A stretch of 64,000 nucleotides of DNA, from assembly GCF_032854445.1 (NCBI RefSeq), contig NC_088303.1, positions 7,501 to 71,500 on the forward strand. Reading direction: 5' to 3'. A model generated the notes under the pieces. That model was not told the DNA's origin, searched no databases, and saw only the letters and a program-made list of their open reading frames with translations. Positions 56,348 through 64,000 of the stretch are shown piece by piece. The position numbers and the translations under genes were made by a program. Each line of letters starts with the position of its first letter. Position 1 is the first letter of the stretch. This DNA comes from Liolophura sinensis (taxonomy: Eukaryota; Mollusca; Polyplacophora; Chitonida; Chitonidae).

Positions 56348-56890
56348 ATGGAAACCAACGAGCTTATAGACGATATTCTGGGCGCAGAGGAGGAGCCCGG
56401 CCCCAGCCGACAACCCAGCCAACAGCCCGACCCCAGCCAACATGCACGGCAGCTCAGGGAGAGGCTGGCGGCACTTGCGGTTGGTGGGCAGGTCAAGCGA
56501 TATCTGCGAAAAGACGTAACAGCCGCTGAGATCGACGCCATGAGCGACGAAGACGTTGAAAGGCTGCACTCCCGGTACGAGGCTAAGCTCGGTGCACGAA
56601 TGGTTAACGGTCTCGGAGGTATGTTCTTAAGATCATATGTAAGGGTGGCCAGCTGGCTCCTGCCAATCCCACCCGAGAATCGACCAAAGCTCATGGCACA
56701 GCTCGCCACAGACCCATTTGTTGAACAGGCGCTTAGCAGTGCTAGCTGCTGGCTATACTACTGCTATGGTAAGTACTTGGCACCGTTAACCATGGCGCTG
56801 ACCACTACTGAGCACTGCTCATTTGAACACCACCGCTGTCCTAGAAATGATGATCCAGAGGAACAAGGGTGCAACGAATCCGAAGGCCCG
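56348..56890 (+). CDS. Polinton conserved protein of unknown function, left copy
   Basis: Starts 'METNELIDDILGAEEEPGP', with a Pro/Gln-rich spacer, a helical 'LRERLAALAVGGQVKRYLRK' segment and 'MSDEDVERLHSRYEAKLGAR'. A globular hydrophobic part follows ('LPIPPENRPKLMAQLATDPF', 'SCWLYYCYGKYLAPLTMALT'). It is open through about 56,890, where the frame runs on into the next gene's sequence. Located right after the ATPase by 25 bp. Likely a virion component by position; family recalled only as an uncharacterised Polinton protein. Confidence 0.6.
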
Positions 56891-57312
56891 AAGGAAGTGG
56901 AGAGTGTGACAGCGGATTGTACGAATGACGGCCCTGCGAAGAATCCGAAAAAGTCGCTCAGGTTCGAGCGGGTGCTGCAGCGAGGAAGGCCAAGGCTGAA
57001 AAGCTCAAGGACGAGCTGTGCGAGGCAAAGGCTGCTTTGCTTGGCGCAGCTGATTCCACCAAGAAACAGCCGAAGGAACCGGATTCTACGAAGGAACCGG
57101 ATTCTACGAAGGCACCCGACTGGAGGGCGCCCCTGGCGTTATTAGGCGTTGGCAGCCTTACAGTGCTAGTGTTGCTACGCGTGTGGCGCAGCCGCTATAC
57201 AACACGAGGTGCAGATATTACGCCGCATGCAACGCCGCAAGAAAAGAATCTCCATTTGACTATTCGTCACGACCCTTTCTATATAGAGCAGCATGTCTAC
57301 TCCACCGAGTGA
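56875..57312 (+). pseudogene. Polinton basic/membrane-anchored small protein, left copy, frameshifted
   Basis: A Lys/Arg-rich N-terminal part ('DGPAKNPKK') loses frame near 56,950 and resumes in 57,037-57,312 with three 'EPDSTK' repeats, one transmembrane segment ('LALLGVGSLTVLVLLRVW') and a short polar tail ending at 57,312. In the right copy the basic part is intact over a longer stretch, showing that the frame loss here is specific to the left copy. The basic N-terminus suggests DNA binding or a core-like role; this is inference. Confidence 0.58.
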
Positions 57313-57318
57313 CGAAAA

Positions 57319-57531
57319 GTGCTAGTCAACGCGGTCTACCACGCCGCTGTGGTCTCTCTCCTGGCTACTGGGTACGCTCGTCTTGGCCAGATGTTCCTGA
57401 AAGGAGCCCCCCCGAAGCTGGACTTAACACCCCGTGAAGTCGGCATGGTCATTGCAGATGTAGTCCTGGCCATGTTTTTGATGGAGCTGCTAATTAAACA
57501 AGGGCTCCTTCCTCCCAATATAATGAAGTAG
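57319..57531 (+). CDS. Polinton small membrane protein, left copy
   Basis: 70 residues, starting from GTG ('LVNAVYHAAVVSLLATGYAR'), with two hydrophobic helices separated by 'KGAPPKLDLTPREVGM' and ending 'QGLLPPNIMK'. Probably an integral membrane virion protein. The GTG start, also seen in the right copy, replaces the ATG expected and may make it inactive. Only 6 bp separate it from the preceding gene and 2 bp from the next. Confidence 0.6.
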   Translation: MLVNAVYHAAVVSLLATGYARLGQMFLKGAPPKLDLTPREVGMVIADVVLAMFLMELLIKQGLLPPNIMK

Positions 57532-57533
57532 TA

Positions 57534-57983
57534 ATGGCCTCCATCGCAATGATGTTGAGCGGTGGCCTCGTAAACGCTTTGGCCTTCAGCGGGAGCGTCT
57601 ATATGTTTTCGATGCTGAGGAGTTCCGGTGTCGACGAAGAGCGGAGGCGCAATGACCGCGCTGTAGAGCAGCTCCAAGCCGCCCAGGAAAAATGGGTCTG
57701 AAAGCGCACTGAGCGCTTGGACTGGATCAACGATGAACTCCGCCGCCAGGGCCACGCTATCCAAACGTTCCGGGATGTCGACACTGCAATCCGCGAGTAT
57801 TCTAGGGTCTCGGGCAAAACTCATACATGCAACGCACGCGAGGCGCTGCTGGGCACAGAGCCAGAACTCTCCGATTTCTATGTGCCTAGTGAAGATCAAA
57901 AACACCGCGATATGACCTTTATCATCCTGGGAATGTGTGTGGTTGAGAGTGTGAGTTACGGCATTACAAAATTCACCAAGTAA
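57534..57983 (+). pseudogene. Polinton helical membrane-associated protein, left copy, one stop
   Basis: Starts 'MASIAMMLSGGLVNALAFSG', a hydrophobic N-terminus, followed by a charged helix ('DEERRRNDRAVEQLQAAQEK'). TGA at 57,699-57,701 interrupts, then the same frame continues 'KRTERLDWINDELRRQGHAI' to a C-terminal hydrophobic stretch ('MTFIILGMCVVESVSYGI') and TAA at 57,983. The same TGA is found in the right copy. Looks like a two-membrane-segment, coiled-coil virion protein. Confidence 0.62.
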
Positions 57984-57999
57984 TCCGAACTGACTGTGC

Positions 58000-58462
58000 C
58001 GCCATCGAGCATCTCGCCGTAGTGAGGTGGTTCTGCGCACGCAAATATGCCGCGACGATCTTTTTCGTCGCAAATCTGTTAGACGGCTGCTAGAATACCT
58101 TGATGACATGGCTAGTAAAGTGTCTGCTTGCCTGGCAAATATCTTCTGCAGCCCTCGTAGGTACTGGAAGGGCCGCGCGGCCATCCAGAAACTTGCCACT
58201 GCGGCTAAAGTCTCCGAAGATGTGGTCCGGGCCTGGCTGAAAAAGCAGGCTATCTGGCAGATATATCTGCGTCGTCCCCGAATAACACAGACGCCTATGT
58301 ACGATGTTTCCACGCCGAATGACATCCACCAAGCCGATCTTCTATTTCTACCACATGATCGGCGAGGTCGGAAGCTGTATAAGTCACCGATTCGTTCGTG
58401 AGGAGTTGCTTATAGTGCCTCCCGATACTCAGCTTCCCCCGGATGGGGTTCAACGGTAGTTC
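58000..58462 (+). pseudogene. Polinton integrase, left copy, internally deleted
   Basis: Retroviral-type integrase that inserts element DNA into the host genome. The N-terminal part 'RRLLEYLDDMASKVSACLAN' and 'YWKGRAAIQKLATAAKVSED' leads to the first catalytic Asp in 'HQADLLFLPHDRRGRKLYK'. There the gene jumps (about 58,382) to its extreme C-terminus ('FVREELLIVPPDTQLPPDG', another frame, stop near 58,460). The second catalytic Asp, the Glu and the chromodomain-like part are absent; they are present in the right copy. The deletion is therefore specific to this copy. Confidence 0.82.
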
Positions 58463-58483
58463 CTGGATGTCTAATCCTGCCGT

Positions 58484-59420
58484 CAAGGAGGCGCATGGCC
58501 ATAAGCCAAGGTTCGGACACCATTTTCGGCGATCCAGCGCTTACTTTCGAAGGGGGACAGTGAGACCTTATTCAGGTGCTGCCCATAGATATGGTGGCGC
58601 TGTGATCGCACCACGTCCATACCGTGTAGGAAGATCTTTTTGTCGAGGAGGGCCTCTTTATACTGCTTATGGCGGATGTGCTTTTCCACAACTCCCTTTT
58701 CACGCCCTTGGCCTTCTTAATGTTGGCTCCACATGCCTCCAGAATGGAGTACATCTTGGGGCGCATACCAATGTATTCGGCGATCTGCCGCCCCGCGCAC
58801 TTGTTCTTCATTTTCCCCAAGACCTTCATATTTGCTACGCTGTGCAGGGGGTGGTCTTGTGGGTAATCTGAGGTGTCGTACAGGTTTGCATTCTCAGCTA
58901 TATCCGAGTAGCAGACTATCCGTGTTAGTGTAGACGAGCTGGCAGCGCTGTCCGTACTGGGCCTTCATGTGGTTATAGTAGAAGTCGTACATCAGGCGCT
59001 TGGAGAGATCTAGAATGCTCATGCCTACATAGATAGGTCGGTTTAGGACTAGACGGGTCTTGTGCATCTGAATCGCTGCGAGGTCATCATCAAATATGTT
59101 TGCCCGTGCAAAACTCGGGCTGGCTATCAAGCGTCGGAGCTTGTCGTCTTCTCCAGAGCGTACCAGCTTGACGTCCACACGCTTGCGAAGGTTCTCCATG
59201 GTTTCTGCGAAGTCCGAGTTGTTCATTAGCTTGTACAGGTCCTTCTCGAATTTACTCGCGGCCGTTTTTCGGAGCTCGGTGTTCATCCTGATATAGGGTT
59301 CCATCCAAGGGCTCTGGGCAAATCTCTGGGCCCGGTGAACCTTTGTCAGGCGCATTCCCAGAGATAGATACAGCTGTAGGTTCCGGTAGTGCAGGACGTA
59401 CCGTTCCTTGTTGCGGAGGG
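58484..59420 (-). pseudogene. Polinton family B DNA polymerase C-terminal part, left copy
   Basis: Protein-primed type replicative polymerase, truncated at its 5' end by the inversion junction at 59,420. From there, 'KERYVLHYRNLQLYLSLGMR', the template/dNTP-binding 'KLMNNSDFAETMENLRKR' and motif C 'LVYTNTDSLLLG', where the usual DTDS reads NTDS, so one catalytic Asp is lost. A frame change follows near 58,905, then 'CAGRQIAEYIGMRPKMYSIL' and, after another near 58,690, the end 'KVSLSPFESKRWIAENGV' to 58,484. It is convergent with the integrase. Confidence 0.85.
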
Positions 59421-59831
59421 ATATGGCTGAGAATGCAAACCTGTACGACACCTCAGATTACCCACAAAGTCACCACCTGCACAGTGTTTTTCTTGGGGAA
59501 AATGAAGGACAAGTGCGCGGGGCGGCAGATCGCCGAATACATTGGTATGCACCCCAAGATGTACTCCATTCTGGAGGCATGTGGAGCCAACATTAAGAAG
59601 GCCAAGGGCGTCAAAAAGGGAGTTGTGGAAAAGCGCATCCGCCATAAGCAGTATAAAGAGGCCCTCCTCGACAAAAAGATCTTCCTACACGGTATGGACG
59701 TGCTGCGATCAGAGCGCCACCCTATCTACTGACAGCATGTGAATAAGGTCTCACTGTCCCCCTTCGATAGTAAGCGCTGGATCGCCGAAAATGGTGTCTA
59801 CACCTTGGCTTATGGCCATGCGCCTCCTTGA
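59420..59831 (+). pseudogene. Polinton DNA polymerase C-terminus, right copy
   Basis: Begins at the inversion junction with 'AENANLYDTSDYPQ'. After frame changes near 59,480-59,500 it continues 'CAGRQIAEYIGMHPKMYSIL', 'HKQYKEALLDKKIFLHGMDV', a TGA at about 59,730, and the C-terminal 'KVSLSPFDSKRWIAENGV', with a stop near 59,830. Homologous to 58,910-58,484 on the other strand. Polymerase motifs A-C are not present in this copy. Confidence 0.82.
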
Positions 59832-59924
59832 CGGCAGGATTAGACATCCAGGAACTACCGTTGAACCCCATCCGGCGGAAGCTGAGTATCGGGAGGCACT
59901 TTAAGCAACTCGAATCCCCAACTC

Positions 59925-60974
59925 ACGAACGAATCCCCGTCGCGGGCCATCCGAAGTATCGTCTAGATAGTACAACACGGGTTAATTAGGCTTTGTGACA
60001 GAGCGGCCCAGACGATATATCTCTTGAGACCAGACAGGATCAGTCGCGCGACGGCGGCCGCCCTCCCGCTCTCCAGGCTGATAGAGATAACGAACAACAC
60101 CCTCGGGGATCTTCCGCTCATTAAGTCCAACGGGACGACTTGGAACGGTCGAGGAAGGCTTATGGGGCGCCCCTTATGCCTTGATGGCGTCTTTCGGCTT
60201 TTTACCGATCAGTCTCGTTGTCTCGTTATTCAGAGCGGCCACAACAAAGGGCAGCCGATCCACCCATTCAGTAGACCGGTGTTCGGGAGGGAGGCGCATC
60301 TCCTGGGCTTACTGATGTCCAAATAGCCGCTCAGCCAGACTACGGTTTAAACGCTCCACTATGCCTTGGTCTCGGTGGATATCCACGCGGCCTCGGCGGG
60401 CTATGACATCGTGTTTGGCTAGCAGTTGGATCACCGCACCCATAAACTCGCGCCCAGGGTCAACTTGGAAAAGCTTCGGCCATCGAAGGGGTCCCCTCTT
60501 GTAAATGCGAGAGAGAGCATCAGCGACTTCTTTGGAATCTTTAGTAGCTAGAGGTTCCGCCTCCTTGTAGCGAGAAGCGACATCAACAACTGTCAGCGCG
60601 TACTTATACAGCTTCCGACCTCGCCGATCATGTGGTAGAAATAGAAGATCGGCTTGGTGGATGTCATTCGGCGTGGAAACATCGAACATAGGCCTTAGTA
60701 TTTTTCGGGGACGGGGCAGGTATATCTGCCAAATAGCCTGCTTTTTCAGCCAGGCCCGGACCACATCTTCGGAGACTTTAGCCGCAGTGGCAAGTTTCTG
60801 GATGGCCGCGCGGCCCTTCCAGTACCCACGAGAGCTGTAGTAGATATTTGCCAGGCAAGCAGACACTTTACTAGCCATGTCATCAAGGTATTCTAGCAGC
60901 CCTCTAACAGATTTGCGACGAAAACGATCGTCGCGGAATTTTTGCGATTCCGTAACTCGCACTCTCAACCACAC
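59925..60974 (-). pseudogene. Polinton integrase, right copy, nearly complete catalytic core
   Basis: Open from 60,974 to 60,309: 'RGLLEYLDDMASKVSACLAN', first Asp in 'HQADLLFLPHDRRGRKLYKY', second Asp in 'KLFQVDPGREFMGAV', and Glu in 'DQGIVERLNRSLAERLFG', so all three DDE positions are present. A frame change at 60,309 and further stops disrupt the C-terminal part, where 'EGVVRYLYQPGERAGG' and 'ATDPVWSQEIYRLGRSVTKP' can still be read (about 60,120-59,995). The end matches the left copy's terminal segment. Confidence 0.85.
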
Positions 60975-61377
60975 ACATTCCCAGGATGATAAAGGTCATA
61001 TCGCGGTGTTTTTGATCATCACTAGGCACATAGAAATCGGAGAGATCTGGCTCTGTGCCCAGCAGCGCGTTGCGTGCGTCGCGTGTATGAGTTTTGCCCG
61101 AGACCCTAGAATACTCGCGGATTACAGTGTCGACATCCCGGAACGTATGGATAGCGTGGCCCTGGCGGCGGAGTTCATCGTTGATCCAGTCCAAGCGCTC
61201 AGTGCGCTTTCAGACCCATTTTTCCTGGGCGGCTTGGAGCTGCTCTACAGCGCGGTCATTGCGCCTTCGTTCTTCGTCGACACCGGAACTCCTCAGCATC
61301 GAAAACATATAGCCGCTCCTGCTAAAGGCCAAAGCGTTTACGAGGGCGCCGCCCAACATCATTGCGATGGAGGCCAT
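60925..61377 (-). pseudogene. Polinton helical membrane-associated protein, right copy
   Basis: Start at 61,377, homologous to 57,534-57,983. TGA at 61,212-61,210 at the same position as in the left copy ('EKWV' stop 'KRTERLDWI'), then open. It lacks the left copy's terminal stop and runs into the integrase leader until 60,904. Confidence 0.62.
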
Positions 61378-61384
61378 TACTACT

Positions 61385-61567
61385 TCATTATATTGGGAGG
61401 AATGAGCCCTTGTTTAATTAGCAGGTCCTTCGAAAACATGGCCAGGACTACATCTGCAATGACCATGCCGACGGGAGGGCTCCTTTCAGGAACATCTGGC
61501 CAAGACGAGCGTACCCAGTAGCCAGGAGAGAGACCATAGCGGCGTGGTAGACCGCGTTGACTAGCAC
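61385..61567 (-). pseudogene. Polinton small membrane protein, right copy, deleted
   Basis: Same GTG start as the left copy. About 25 bases covering the 'KLDLTPREVG' linker are missing, which throws the second hydrophobic helix out of frame. Confidence 0.6.
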
Positions 61568-61574
61568 TTTTCCG

Positions 61575-61995
61575 TCACTGGGTGGAGTAGACATGCTGCT
61601 CTATATAGAAAGGGTCGTGACGAATAGTCAAATGGAGATTCTTTTCTTGCGGCACTGCATGCGGCGTAATATCTGCACCTCGTGTTGTATAGCGGCTGCG
61701 CCACACGCGTAGCAACACTAGCACTGTAAGGCTGCCAACGCCTAATAACGCCAGGGGCGCCCTCCAGTCGGGTGCCTTCGTAGAATCCGGTTCTTTCGTA
61801 GAATCCGGTTCCTTCGGCTGTTTCTTGGTGGAATCAGCTGCGCCAAGCAAAGAAGCCTTTGCCTCGCGAAGCTCGTCCTTGAGCTTTTCAGCCTTGGCCT
61901 TCCTCACTGCAGCACCCGCTCGACCCTGAGCGACTTTTTGGGGATTCTTCGCAGGGCCGTCATTTGTACAATCCGCTGTCACAGTCAGGTACAAT
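61575..61995 (-). CDS. Polinton basic/membrane-anchored small protein, right copy
   Basis: Intact over 139 residues: 'CTNDGPAKNPQKVAQGRAGA', a Lys/Ala-rich helix ('RKAKAEKLKDELREAKASLL'), 'EPDSTK' repeats, a transmembrane segment ('LALLGVGSLTVLVLLRVW') and a polar tail. The true start is unclear because about 130 bp just upstream, present in the left copy (about 56,800-56,900), are deleted here. Confidence 0.6.
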
Positions 61996-62439
61996 CAGCG
62001 CCATGGTTAACGGTGCCAAGTACTTACCATAGCAGGAGAGAGACCACAGCACTGCTAAACGCCTGTTCAACAAACGGGTCTGTGGCGAGCTGTGCCATGA
62101 GCTTGGTCGATTCTCGGGTGGGATTGGTAGGAACCAGCTGGCCGCCCTTACCTATGATCTCAAGAACATACCTCCGAGACCGTTAACCATTCGTGCACCG
62201 AGCTTAGCCTCGTACCGGGAGTGCAGCCTTTCAACGTCTTCGTCGCTCATGGCGTCGACCTCAGCGGCTGTTACGTCTTTTCCCAGATATCGCTTGACCT
62301 GCCCACCAACCGCAAGTGCCGCCAGCCTCTCCCTGAGCTGCCGTGCATGTTGGCTGGGGTTGGACTGTAGGCTGGGCTGTTGGCTGGGCTCCTCCTCCTC
62401 GGCGCCCACAATCTCGTCTATAACCTCGTCGGTATCCAT
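61996..62439 (-). pseudogene. Polinton conserved protein of unknown function, right copy
   Basis: Starts 'MDTDEVIDEIVGAEEEEPS' and matches the left copy through 'KLGARMVNGLGGMFLRS', where it hits a stop at 62,152. The rest is readable in another frame down to 'GKYLAPLTMALI'. It then joins the next gene through the deletion described there. Confidence 0.62.
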
Positions 62440-62464
62440 GATTAATACGTAGGGGCGCCTACGT

Positions 62465-63079
62465 CTAATATATAATCTTAGGTGTGGCGGGTGTATCAGT
62501 CATTAGCAGGAGCTTAGAATGCGGATTGTTCTTGAGCTTCTGTCGAACCTCTGCCTTTTCGCTCTCGGCCTCGATGATGTGGTTCTCCTCCAGGCATTCG
62601 TTGAACGAATGCCGATCTTTGCAGTGGAATAAAGCCACCCACCTTGTCAGCTTGCGAAAGTCTTTGAGGACGGCGTTGTATTTCTGAGTGAGGACCCAGA
62701 CGCTTTGCTTTGCATGACGGCCCGATAAAGCCATGAATGACAGCATTTTTTGTTTCTTCTTCATCGCCTCCAACGCGCTACCATTATCGATGATGTATAG
62801 GGTGGGCTCCCCCTCGAACAGTCTGTAGAAAGCTCTATGGCATTCGTTGAGCTGCTCGCCGGGATCAAAACACTAGACCTCAAGGTCAGACAGTATCCAT
62901 CGCCGCAGGTACGCCTCGTTATGCTTAAGAGTGGGGCACAGGATCACAATGTGATGAAAAAAATCGCGGAAAGGGCCCTTAAGCAGATCCAACACGAAGA
63001 CTGTTTTGCCGTAGTTCGTCTGCCCACAAATTATCGTGCAGTGGACGTCATCAATAAAGCGCGCTAACGAATCTACCAT
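62465..63079 (-). pseudogene. Polinton packaging ATPase, right copy, one stop
   Basis: Walker A 'CGQTNYGKTVFVLDL' (63,040-62,990). The same in-frame TAG as the left copy, at 62,875-62,873, is followed by Walker B with a substitution ('LYIIDNGSALE' instead of 'LYIIDDC'), and 'SVWVLTQKYNAVL'. The altered Walker B acid would be expected to damage ATP hydrolysis. Confidence 0.85.
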
Positions 63080-64000
63080 TCTGGATGTGCAGCTTTGCGT
63101 CCATAATTACACAGGGATATACGTTCAACACGCCGGGATCTTCTCTCTCTTTTGTCACCTGCATCGTAATCCCCTCGCTGGCGTTCAGAACGCGTCTCCA
63201 ACTGCCATGCAGCTCGTCATCGTCGCTTGGCCGAAGGTCAAGCCAGAATTCGTGCTTGTGTGTTAAGAACTCTTCCAGGGAGACGTCTGCCAGGCCTAAG
63301 TCTTTTACGACCCTGGCCATCTCAGAGTCCCGCTTTCGTAGGGGTAAACTGGCGAAGAACCTCTGGACCTCGCCCCATTGCTGGTACGCCCGCATGCCCT
63401 GGCTGTACAGCTGATTGCGGACCCCTTCTATTGTGACTTCTACTTTGGTGATCTTCGGGTTGTAGAAGGATTCCGTCCTCCTCTCCCACGGGGTTCTTTT
63501 AGCCTCAAACAACATGAGAATGCTCTTCATTGCTCTCGCGGGTGTGCTCAGGTTTATGTTCCAAAGAGTATCAGACTTGTCCTTCACAAACTTTCGGTGG
63601 CGGAGGACGCGATCATACAGAATGGAAACTGGGTGCGGATCTGTCCAGCGAGCTCCTCTTCGGTGACCATATCGAACTCCAGGCTGATGTTGTCGATGGT
63701 GTAAGTCGCGTCGGCATCGCCTGTTTTCTGGATGACCCGACTGTAATCGTTGAACGTCAGTTCGTACTCCAGTCGGTCGGCCAAGGCACTCTGGTAGAAT
63801 GGCATGTGGCTATCTAGAAGCTCAAAGTCTAGCGTGATGTGGAACCGGCTGCCAAAGGCGCGAGCGATGGCTTTTTCTCCAGCATCGTCGTTACTTGAGT
63901 CCTCCGCTCCGACTCGAAGTTTATGCATGTTTTCGCTGCCGATGCCTTGGTAGGCCGCATTCTTCCGTTTGGTTTTGGTCGGCCATAAGTCGCCGTAGCA
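63051..64000 (-). pseudogene. Polinton major capsid protein, right copy, cut by window end
   Basis: From the window edge to 63,584 in one frame ('HITLDFELLDSHMPFYQSAL', 'IDNISLEFDMVTEEELA') and from 63,587 to 63,051 in another, open to the stop, without the additional breaks of the left copy. The frame change near 63,590 is at the same base position as in the left copy. The end overlaps the ATPase start by 29 bp, as in the left copy. Confidence 0.8.

Larger units (their letters stand above)
50387..64000. mobile_element. Maverick/Polinton (adintovirus-like) element as an inverted dimer
   Basis: GC-richer, gene-dense block carrying the superfamily's hallmark set: double-jelly-roll-type capsid protein, FtsK/HerA-type packaging ATPase, retroviral-type integrase and family B DNA polymerase, plus several small virion-type proteins. 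Two copies lie head to head. The left copy runs 50,387 to 59,420. The right copy runs inverted from 59,420 to the window end, where it is at the middle of the capsid gene. By eye the shared parts are above 90 percent identical. The left end stops abruptly at host-like DNA without a recognisable terminal repeat. No adenain-type protease and no confident penton gene were found. Confidence 0.88.

Noticed and set aside
57336-58325. 330-codon minus-strand frame opposite four Polinton genes
   Set aside because: Antisense to several short, recognisable plus-strand genes; its composition is not protein-like. The 60,877-61,521 frame is its mirror in the right copy.
50387-64000. Bacterial or phage contamination as the source of the GC-rich block
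   Set aside because: The gene set (retroviral-type integrase with Polinton-type capsid, ATPase and polymerase) is typical of animal Polintons, decay is advanced, and it is continuous with SINE-bearing DNA, although read support across 50,386 would settle it.

Overview
The window looks like animal nuclear DNA from a lophotrochozoan, most likely a mollusc. It is AT-rich and intron-bearing, has at least 14 copies or fragments of a tRNA-headed SINE of the kind common in molluscs, a second SINE family, Penelope-like, Ty3/gypsy, Tc1/mariner, PIF/Harbinger and Maverick/Polinton sequences, and many minisatellites. No prokaryotic operons, rRNA or convincing tRNA genes were seen. Species assignment is inference.

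Layout: 0-2.7 kb holds SINEs. 2.9-6.6 kb and 10.3-14.2 kb are two PIF/Harbinger DNA transposons, each with a DDE transposase on + and a MADF/BESS partner protein on -. In both elements the two genes interlock: each gene's second exon lies inside the other's intron. Between them are a 34-bp minisatellite and a decayed Penelope-like element. 14.5-16.1 kb is a Tc1 element broken by one stop codon. 16.2-21.1 kb is a badly decayed Ty3/gypsy retrotransposon. 22.7-26.0 kb is a 36-bp satellite with a young 108-bp higher-order block, followed by a 28-bp array split by a SINE. 26.8-33.25 kb (-) is the only host gene I can build: four exons encoding a secreted, cysteine-containing protein of 165 residues, with minisatellites in its introns.

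33.3-50.4 kb is repeats and relics: a Tc1-like pseudogene, a 3.6-kb segment bounded by 340-360-bp inverted repeats, a YqaJ-type exonuclease relic, and a gag/protease relic. 50.4-64.0 kb changes abruptly to GC-richer, densely coding DNA. It is a Maverick/Polinton (adintovirus-like) element with capsid protein, packaging ATPase, retroviral-type integrase, type B DNA polymerase and several small structural-type genes. The element is present as two head-to-head copies joined inside the polymerase gene near 59,420. The right copy runs off the window.

The two Polinton copies share several disabling mutations, so the element seems to have been dead, at least in part, before it was duplicated or homogenised. 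Functionally the window is a transposon graveyard around one small secreted-protein gene. The Harbinger elements and the Polinton inverted dimer are the parts most worth attention.
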